Source of the DNA: Clostridium_AM sp900759715 | Lineage (GTDB): Bacteria > Bacillota > Clostridia > Clostridiales > Clostridiaceae | Reading direction: 5' to 3' | Assembly: GCA_900759715.1 (NCBI GenBank) | Contig: CAAEXF010000036.1 | Coordinates: 56,615-120,614 of the forward strand | DNA: 64,000 nt | In this document: in pieces, positions 58,319 through 64,000 of the stretch | How positions within the stretch are numbered: position 1 is the first letter of the stretch | Layout: the number at the start of each line of letters is the position of its first letter | Notes under the pieces: model-generated | What the model saw: the letters and a program-made list of their open reading frames with translations, nothing else | Database searches by the model: none | What the model was told of the DNA's origin: nothing | Translations under genes and position numbers: made by a program

Positions 58319-59647
58319 TTATTTCATTATGAGTTTCATAAGCATTATAGCTACTACTACAGTAGCGGCTCCACCAATTCTTGTTGATATCTGTGAAAAT
58401 GGCATTAATTCCATACGTTCAGCAGACGATAGTATAGATACGTCTCCTGTTCCACCTAATCCACTATGACATGCTGTTACAAGAGCTGATTCTACTGGAT
58501 ACATATTCATAATTTTTCCTACAAAATATCCTGAAGCAATCATAGCTATAACAACAGCTAAACATATAGCAATATACGCTGGAGAAACTGCTTTTACAAG
58601 GTCTTTCCAAGGAGTATATACTACCCCTACACCCACTAATAATGGCCATGTCAAACTCTTAGTTATAAATCTGTATAATTGGAAAGCACCTAACTCAATA
58701 TGATCTGGTAATAATTTAAAGTATTTTACAATTGCAGCTGAAAATATCATTATAATTGGTCCTGGTATTCCTATGAATTTATTTGCTAATCCTCCAAATA
58801 TAAAGAAAGTGCATGCAAGTAATAATCCTGCTCCCATAAGTTGAAAATCTATTGGTTTTTCAACTTCTTCTTTTTCTTCCAAAACTTTTTCTTCATTTTC
58901 ACTGTCTTTTATTAATACGCCATTACCAGTAAGTTCAGGTTTCTTTTCAGCCACTCTTTTTAATATACCAGCAAATATTATAGCTATAATATTACCTAGC
59001 ATAGCCGCTGGTATAAGCTGTCCTATAAAAGCCTCTTGCGATTTATTTAATACCTCAGAATATCCCATTGCAAGAGGTAATATACCTTCTCCTATTCCAC
59101 CTGATATTATAGGAGTAATAACATAAAAAAATGTATGTTGCGGTGTATATCCAAATAGTAACCCTACTAATATTCCAACTCCGATAGAAGCAAATGTTCC
59201 TACTATTAAAGGAACAAACATTTTTAAAAAGCCTTTTACTAGAACACTCTTATTCATTCCTAATATACTTCCTGTAATTAAACAAGATATATACAAGTAT
59301 AAAAAGTTTGATCCCTTCATAAGAGCTGTAATAGCCTTTATAGCGTTAGGATTTATAAAATGATAATATACCATCATTGAAGGTATGAATATTGTAAATA
59401 TTGCTGGACCACCTATTTCTTTTAATACTGGAATTTTTCCCCCTAAATGTCCTAAAAGTACGCCCATGACCATAAGCACACCAAAACCACCTATCATATC
59501 TGCAGGAAGTTTATTGTAGATAGATGCAAGATAAATTACAGTTGCCATAACAGCATATAAAGGTATAGGTATAACTCCTATCTTATACTCCCAAATTTTG
59601 CGAAACAAACTATCGTTAGTTTTAATAGCATTTTCCAAATTCCTCAC
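58319..59647 (-). CDS. citS: 2-hydroxycarboxylate transporter (CitS family)
   Basis: This sodium-coupled symporter takes up citrate or malate. The 442 residues have 11-12 hydrophobic segments in two inverted repeats. The 2HCT signature loops are present: PIISGGIGEGILPLAMGYSE (near 180) and TACHSGLGGTGDVSILSSAE (near 396), both GGxG re-entrant motifs. A basic/acidic cytoplasmic stretch (LIKDSENEEKVLEEKEEVEK, near 246) links the halves. Citrate is the likely substrate given the adjacent citrate lyase genes; malate cannot be excluded by sequence. It is divergent from the citAB two-component genes. Confidence 0.92.
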   Translation of the reverse strand: MRNLENAIKTNDSLFRKIWEYKIGVIPIPLYAVMATVIYLASIYNKLPADMIGGFGVLMVMGVLLGHLGGKIPVLKEIGGPAIFTIFIPSMMVYYHFINPNAIKAITALMKGSNFLYLYISCLITGSILGMNKSVLVKGFLKMFVPLIVGTFASIGVGILVGLLFGYTPQHTFFYVITPIISGGIGEGILPLAMGYSEVLNKSQEAFIGQLIPAAMLGNIIAIIFAGILKRVAEKKPELTGNGVLIKDSENEEKVLEEKEEVEKPIDFQLMGAGLLLACTFFIFGGLANKFIGIPGPIIMIFSAAIVKYFKLLPDHIELGAFQLYRFITKSLTWPLLVGVGVVYTPWKDLVKAVSPAYIAICLAVVIAMIASGYFVGKIMNMYPVESALVTACHSGLGGTGDVSILSSAERMELMPFSQISTRIGGAATVVVAIMLMKLIMK

Positions 59648-59885
59648 TCCTTAATATATTTTTTTAAACGTTAACATTAAATATTTTAATTATTGTATAT
59701 AGGTGTTTGCACAATCTCATTATAGAAATAACGTAAAATATTTAATAGTTTATTGAATTTTTATAATAATTTTGTAACTAAAGTAAGTAACTTTGAAAAA
59801 TTGTCGATTTGATAAATAATTTAATATTTGTTACAATTTTAACTATAAAGGTTTTCATTCATTAAATACGCTAGGAGATATTCTT

Positions 59886-61493
59886 ATGAAACTAAAGAAA
59901 ATTAACTTAACCTTACAGACTAGAATTTTAATTTTAGTATGTATTGTTGTTTCAGCTGTACTATTTGTATCTACTATATTTGTAGCTGAAAAAGTTACTT
60001 CTATTACCAAGAAACATCTAGAAGATAAAGCAATGGACACTGCTCATATAATAGCCAATTCTCCCATAGTGATTAATGGTTTAATTAATAAGGAAAATGA
60101 AAAAAACATTCAAGATTTTACAAGTAAAATAAAAAACCTAACAAATCTAGAATTTATAGTTGTGACAGATATGAACGGTATAAGAAAATCTCATCCAGAT
60201 GCATCTAAAATAAATAAAAAAATAGTAGGAGAAGATACTACAGAATGTTTTAATGGTCATGAATATATATCTACTTCAGAAGGAACTTTAGGAGAATCTT
60301 TACGAGCCTTTGTTCCAATATTTAATGATGAAGGCATTCAAATAGGTATAGTGGCCGTTGGAATTTTAACAGATAACGTAAAAATAGCAGTTAAGGACAG
60401 CAGTCATGCTATTTTATTAGGAATAGAAATAGGCTTTTTAGTTGGATTAATTGGAGCTATAATACTTGCAAGAAATATTAAAAAAATACTATTTGGTCTG
60501 GAACCCTCCGCTATCGCAAAATTATTAAAAGAAAGAAGTGCTATGATCAATTCAGTAAGAGAAGGTGTTATTGCTATAGATAAAAAGGAAGTTATTACCC
60601 TTGTTAATGATGAAGCTCTTAGAATATTTAACAAAGCAGGCATTACTGGAAATCCCATTGGAAAAAATGTAAAGAATTTTGTTCCTAATACTAAAATGAA
60701 TGAAGTTTTAAAATCTAGCAGATCTGAATTAGATCAAGAACAAGATCTTAATGGAATAATATTAATTACCAACCGTATACCTATAATTGTAAATAATAAA
60801 ACTGAAGGTGTTATATCAACTTTTCGTGATAAAACAGAAATTAAACTGCTAGCAGAGCAGCTAACAAGTGTAAAACTTTATGCAAATGCTCTTAGAGCTC
60901 AGACACATGAATTCATGAATAAACTACAGGTTATTTTAGGAATGATACATATGAAATGCTATGATCAGCTTTCAGGATATATTAAAAGCATTGCTAATGC
61001 TTATCAAGTAGAAGTTGGATTTGTCATACGTCATATCAAGGATCCCGCCCTAGCTGGGTTTATTTTAGGCAAACTTAGCTATGCTAGAGAAAACAATATC
61101 GATTTTGTTTTATCGGAAGAATCTTTTGTGCCTGAACCAAAAGATTCGCAAATTACTCATGAACTTGTTACTATAATAGGTAATTTAGTAGATAATGCAA
61201 TGGATGCCGTAAAAGATTGCACCAAAAAATTTATAAATTTAGATTTAATTTATAACGAAGAACATTTATATATTAAAGTAGAAGACACTGGAATTGGAAT
61301 AAAGGATGACATAAAAGAAGATATATTTTCAAAAGGATACTCTACAAAGGAAACTACACGAGGATTTGGATTATTTCTAGTAAAATCTAGCGTGGATAAG
61401 CTAAATGGTGAACTAGCGATTACCTCTGAACCAAATGAAGGGACTATATTTGATATTTATTTACCATACAAAAGTAAGGATGATGTTAATTGA
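59886..61493 (+). CDS. citA: CitA/DcuS-type sensor histidine kinase
   Basis: This membrane kinase senses extracellular C4/C6 carboxylates. The 535 residues have two membrane segments (about 15-38 and 175-195) around a PDC-type sensor domain (about 40-170; VTDMNGIRKSHPDASKI, EYISTSEGTLGESLRAF). A PAS domain follows (about 205-320, REGVIAIDKKEVITLVNDEA), then a SpoOB-type dimerisation region with the phospho-His in LRAQTHEFMNKLQVILGMIH (near 343) and a GHKL ATPase domain (LVDNAMDAVKDCTK, VEDTGIGIKDDIKEDIF, GFGLFLVKSSVDKL). It is divergent from citS and its stop overlaps the response-regulator start. Confidence 0.93.
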   Translation: MKLKKINLTLQTRILILVCIVVSAVLFVSTIFVAEKVTSITKKHLEDKAMDTAHIIANSPIVINGLINKENEKNIQDFTSKIKNLTNLEFIVVTDMNGIRKSHPDASKINKKIVGEDTTECFNGHEYISTSEGTLGESLRAFVPIFNDEGIQIGIVAVGILTDNVKIAVKDSSHAILLGIEIGFLVGLIGAIILARNIKKILFGLEPSAIAKLLKERSAMINSVREGVIAIDKKEVITLVNDEALRIFNKAGITGNPIGKNVKNFVPNTKMNEVLKSSRSELDQEQDLNGIILITNRIPIIVNNKTEGVISTFRDKTEIKLLAEQLTSVKLYANALRAQTHEFMNKLQVILGMIHMKCYDQLSGYIKSIANAYQVEVGFVIRHIKDPALAGFILGKLSYARENNIDFVLSEESFVPEPKDSQITHELVTIIGNLVDNAMDAVKDCTKKFINLDLIYNEEHLYIKVEDTGIGIKDDIKEDIFSKGYSTKETTRGFGLFLVKSSVDKLNGELAITSEPNEGTIFDIYLPYKSKDDVN

Positions 61494-62194
61494 TTAATGT
61501 TTTAATTGTAGAAGATGACCCTATGATTGCTGAATTTAATAAAAGATACTTAAGCCAAATTGATGGTTTTGAGTTAGTAGATATAGCTAATTCTTTTAAA
61601 GAAGCTTTATCATGCATTGCACATAAAAAGATTGACTTAATTCTCCTTGATATATTTATGCCTGGTATGAATGGACTTGATTTGCTAGGTCATATAAGAG
61701 AAATAGATAATGAAGTAGACGTTATTATTGTAACTGCTGCCTGTGATATACATACTATAAAAAAAGCTATGCATTATGGAGTTGTGGACTATTTAATTAA
61801 ACCTTTTGAATTTGAAAGATTTAATACTGCTCTGTCTGAATATAAAGAAACACAAAGATTTATAAATGAAAGACAAGATCTAAGTCAAGAAGAATTAGAT
61901 CAACATATTTTTAATAAAGACCATTCGTCTATATGTCAGTTACCAAAAGGATTGGATAAAAACACCTTAAAAAATGTATGGACAAGTATTAGTAAATTAA
62001 AACAAAAATCTTTTTCTACTGAAGAAATAGCTAAAATTGCTGGAATATCCAGAGTATCCATGCGTAAATATCTTGATTTTTTAAAGCATATAGAAGTACT
62101 TAGTATGAATGTTGAATATGGATCCGTAGGTAGACCAATATATAAATATAGATGTATAAGCTCAAATGATAATTTTTTAAACTATTATATTTAG
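61490..62194 (+). CDS. citB: CitB/DcuR-type response regulator
   Basis: The 234-residue regulator pairs with the CitA-type kinase. The receiver domain (about 1-120) has VLIVEDDPMIAEFNKRYLSQ, the phospho-Asp in LILLDIFMPGMNG (near 54) and DYLIKPFEFERF (Lys near 104). The C-terminal helix-turn-helix (about 175-225) reads FSTEEIAKIAGISRVSMRKY. It uses a TTG start whose last bases form the TGA stop of citA (TTGA overlap), so translation is coupled. It likely activates citS and citDEF. Confidence 0.93.
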   Translation: MINVLIVEDDPMIAEFNKRYLSQIDGFELVDIANSFKEALSCIAHKKIDLILLDIFMPGMNGLDLLGHIREIDNEVDVIIVTAACDIHTIKKAMHYGVVDYLIKPFEFERFNTALSEYKETQRFINERQDLSQEELDQHIFNKDHSSICQLPKGLDKNTLKNVWTSISKLKQKSFSTEEIAKIAGISRVSMRKYLDFLKHIEVLSMNVEYGSVGRPIYKYRCISSNDNFLNYYI

Positions 62195-62234
62195 TGAAAG
62201 AACCCTAATAATTATTAGGATTCTTTCATTAAAT
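62195..62234. terminator. Bidirectional terminator between citB and fumarase
   Basis: The stem TGAAAGAAcCCTAATAAT and its complement, with T-runs on both sides, lies between the convergent citB and fumarase beta genes. Confidence 0.85.
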
Positions 62235-62235
62235 A

Positions 62236-62793
62236 TTATTTTAAAGACTCTAAATATTCTTTCTGTCCCATCTCATAAAGATTGTTTCCCTCTGAATCTA
62301 TAACTACAACTACAGGTAAATCCTCTACCTCAAGTCTTCTTATGGCTTCAGAACCTAAATCTTCGTAAGCAACTATTTCTGCACTTTTTATGGATTTACC
62401 CATTAACGCAGCTGCTCCCCCTATAGCTGCAAAATAAACAGCCTTATTCTTTTTCATAGATTCTACAACTTCCTTTGATCTTAATCCCTTTCCTATCATG
62501 CCTTTTAAACCAATTTCTAAAAGTCTTGGTGCATAGGAATCCATTCTATAGCTAGTAGTTGGACCTGCTGATCCAATAGGCTGGCCTGGCTTTGCTGGGG
62601 TTGGACCTACGTAGTATATAATTGAGTTTTCAACATCTACCGGTAACTTTTCCCCCTTGTCTAAAAGTTCTACTAATCTCTTGTGAGCGGCATCTCTTGC
62701 AGTATATATAATTCCTGATATTAAAACGCTATCTCCAGCTTTCAACTCCTTAACTTTTTCCTCTGTTAGTGGAGTTGTTATTCTCTTATCCAT
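62236..62793 (-). CDS. Class I fumarate hydratase (or tartrate dehydratase), beta subunit
   Basis: This is the C-terminal-half subunit of an oxygen-labile [4Fe-4S] fumarase that interconverts malate and fumarate. The 185 residues include ITTPLTEEKVKELKAGDSVL (5-24), SGIIYTARDAAHKRLVELLD (near 26), AGPTTSYRMDSYAPRLLEIG (near 78), GMIGKGLRSKEVVESMKKNK and FAAIGGAAALMGKSIKSAEI. It is 33 bp downstream of the alpha subunit. The citrate setting (oxaloacetate, malate, fumarate, succinate) favours fumarase over L-tartrate dehydratase, which has the same plan. Confidence 0.93.
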   Translation of the reverse strand: MDKRITTPLTEEKVKELKAGDSVLISGIIYTARDAAHKRLVELLDKGEKLPVDVENSIIYYVGPTPAKPGQPIGSAGPTTSYRMDSYAPRLLEIGLKGMIGKGLRSKEVVESMKKNKAVYFAAIGGAAALMGKSIKSAEIVAYEDLGSEAIRRLEVEDLPVVVVIDSEGNNLYEMGQKEYLESLK

Positions 62794-62826
62794 TGCTATC
62801 CCTCCAATTTAGATTGTTCACTCTAC

Positions 62827-63669
62827 TTATAGTATTACTTCTGAGTGTCTTGTAACGTGACAATTTATATTTACTGCCACAGGTAAACCTGCTATATGTG
62901 TCGGATATGTTTCGATATTTACTGCAAGAGCAGTAGTTTTTCCACCGAATCCTTGTGGTCCTATACCAATGGAGTTTACTTTATCCAATAGTTCATTTTC
63001 TAAGTCTGCATAGAATTGATTACTATTTCTCTCTGATAAAGGTCTAATAAGTGCTTTTTTAGCTAGATTAGCAGCTCTATCAAAAGTTCCACCTATCCCA
63101 ACTCCTACAACTATTGGTGGACATGGGTTAGGGCCTGCTTCTTTTACTACCTTAAGAACAAATTCTTTCACGCCATCTAGCCCATCTGCAGGTTTTAACA
63201 TTTTTAACTGACTCATATTTTCAGAACCAAATCCCTTTGGTGCTACAGTAATTTTTAATTTATCTCCTGGTACAATATCATAGTATATTACTGCAGGTGT
63301 ATTGTCCTTTGTGTTAACTCTATCTAAAGGGTCTTTTACTACAGACTTTCTTAGATATCCCTCTTCATATCCTTGTCTTACGCCTTCATTTATTGCATCT
63401 TCTATGCTTCCGCCTACTAAATGTATATCCTGACCCATTTCAACAAAAACACATGCCATCCCTGTATCCTGACAAATCGGCATATCTTCATTCTTAGAAA
63501 TCTCTACATTAGTAAGAATCTTATCTAGAATACCTTTTGCCATATTCCATGTTTCATTTTTTGCAGCTTCTTCTATCTTATTTTTAACATCCGCTGAAAG
63601 ATAATAATTTGCGTCTATACATAATTTTTTTACTGCCTTTGTTACCTCTGATACATTTATCTCTCTCAT
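62827..63669 (-). CDS. Class I fumarate hydratase (or tartrate dehydratase), alpha subunit
   Basis: This cluster-binding subunit has 280 residues. The conserved region PICQDTGMACVFVEMGQDIH (near 62) holds a cluster cysteine, and further family blocks are DPLDRVNTKDNTPAVIYYDI (near 113), APKGFGSENMSQLKMLKPAD, EAGPNPCPPIVVGVGIGGTF (near 177) and SIGIGPQGFGGKTTALAVNI (near 233). The longest frame opens at 63711, which would put its first codons in the palindromic repeat (63705-63763); the ATG at 63669 has AAGGAGAATAG upstream and gives MREINVSEVTKAVKKLC, the family N-terminus, so it is chosen. Confidence 0.94.
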   Translation of the reverse strand: MREINVSEVTKAVKKLCIDANYYLSADVKNKIEEAAKNETWNMAKGILDKILTNVEISKNEDMPICQDTGMACVFVEMGQDIHLVGGSIEDAINEGVRQGYEEGYLRKSVVKDPLDRVNTKDNTPAVIYYDIVPGDKLKITVAPKGFGSENMSQLKMLKPADGLDGVKEFVLKVVKEAGPNPCPPIVVGVGIGGTFDRAANLAKKALIRPLSERNSNQFYADLENELLDKVNSIGIGPQGFGGKTTALAVNIETYPTHIAGLPVAVNINCHVTRHSEVIL

Positions 63670-63704
63670 AATTAAACTATTCTCCTTTTCATGAAGTTTA
63701 GATT

Positions 63705-63763
63705 TAGGCATCTGAAAGAAAATAAACTAGCATACTGACTAGTTACTTTTTGAAGATGCCTTA
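63705..63763. repeat. Short palindromic repeat, copy 3 (AGGCATCT family, longer form)
   Basis: Ends AGGCATCT and AGATGCCT are perfect inverted repeats. The first 20 bases (AGGCATCTGAAAGAAAATA) match the complement of copy 1. The middle differs and includes a second palindrome AACTAG-N8-CTAGTT. It lies upstream of the fumarase alpha gene. Confidence 0.7.
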
Positions 63764-63764
63764 A

Positions 63765-63804
63765 TTATATATGAAAAGGCAGTTTCTAAAACCGCCTTTT
63801 CATA
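63765..63804 (-). terminator. Terminator of the gene at the window's right edge
   Basis: The stem TATGAAAAGGC/GCCTTTTCATA lies 14 bp after the stop at 63818 and is followed on the minus strand by a short AT tract. Confidence 0.75.
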
Positions 63805-63817
63805 ACTAAAAATCTGC

Positions 63818-64000
63818 TTATTTATTTCTTCTATTTATTAATGCAAGTACCCTGTTCATTTCGTTGTTAACTATCATGTAGCCTTCGTCTACACCCATTC
63901 CTGGTTTTGCAAGTACTTGTTTTGCTCCACAAGCCATACCTATGTTTGTTGTAACTTCAGCAGATCTATTAGTCTCGTTGCAAGTTCCTCCACAATAAGC
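63818..64000 (-). CDS. Unidentified gene, C-terminal 60 residues only
   Basis: A minus-strand frame runs in from outside the window and stops at 63818. The visible residues read AYCGGTCNETNRSAEVTTNI, then GMACGAKQVLAKPGMGVDEG and YMIVNNEMNRVLALINRRNK. Three cysteines and several glycines (CGGTC, ACGAK) suggest metal, cluster or cofactor contacts, but I do not recognise the family. It has its own terminator, so it is not part of the fumarase unit. The rest of the gene is needed to name it. Confidence 0.6.
   Translation of the reverse strand, partial: AYCGGTCNETNRSAEVTTNIGMACGAKQVLAKPGMGVDEGYMIVNNEMNRVLALINRRNK

Overview
The window is a contiguous piece of a low-GC, anaerobic, spore-forming Firmicute chromosome, almost certainly Clostridium sensu stricto. 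The evidence is AT-rich codon use, strong AGGAGG ribosome-binding sites, two-subunit 2-oxoacid:ferredoxin oxidoreductase, ptb/buk butyrate-type genes, class I two-subunit fumarase, reverse rubrerythrin, a flavodiiron fusion, a GerS-like spore lipoprotein next to alr, and no respiratory genes. I cannot fix the species. Nearly all genes lie on the minus strand. No insertion-sequence transposase, phage gene, CRISPR array, tRNA or rRNA was seen.

Layout by position. 0-8 kb: uvrA (cut by the window edge), uvrB, a MinJ-position membrane PDZ protein, the CtpA/CtpB-type protease, ftsX and ftsE (DNA repair plus division/envelope, in an order like Bacillus subtilis). 8-17 kb: a YitT transporter-like protein, split transketolase, MazEF, alr, a GerS-like lipoprotein, nnrED, acpS, then two poorly known clostridial proteins. 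17.6-22 kb: oxygen defence (flavodiiron/rubredoxin/NADH reductase fusion, reverse rubrerythrin) around a YihY protein. 22-26 kb: an amino-acid permease with a GlnK/GlnL-like two-component system. 26-33 kb: glmS with its ribozyme, an ECF-like sigma factor with a DUF4179 partner, and glmM. 33-40 kb: ferredoxin oxidoreductase (vorDABC type), a small P-loop ATPase, buk, ptb and a second buk, a route from 2-oxoacids to acyl-CoA, acyl-phosphate, ATP and acid. 40-48 kb: an FAD dehydrogenase, cdaR-cdaA (c-di-AMP synthesis), a c-di-AMP riboswitch driving a SleB-like hydrolase, a thioredoxin reductase-like flavoprotein with thioredoxin, and two envelope proteins. 48-52 kb: ptsI and a divergent sigma-54 activator carrying an HPr-like domain. 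52-62 kb: a citrate fermentation cluster (citS, citD-E-F, citC-X-G) with its CitA/CitB two-component system. 62-64 kb: fumarase and the end of an unidentified gene.

The most interesting signals are regulatory. (1) ptsI has a textbook -24/-12 (sigma-54) promoter. The neighbouring sigma-54 activator has an N-terminal HPr-like domain that keeps His15 and a Ser46 equivalent, and three near-identical TTGATAA-N-TTATCAA palindromes lie between the two genes. This looks like a self-contained circuit in which the PTS senses its own phosphorylation state. (2) The glmS ribozyme has a 221-nt insertion in its P1 stem loop, built of repeated small hairpins. Related repeats occur in a 155-bp element with perfect 12-bp terminal inverted repeats downstream of alr. 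(3) The c-di-AMP synthase operon is divergent from a c-di-AMP riboswitch gene. (4) Several families of short palindromic repeats sit between genes.

All calls were made by reading the sequence and recognising families from memory; no database search was run. Residue positions are approximate unless a specific residue is named.
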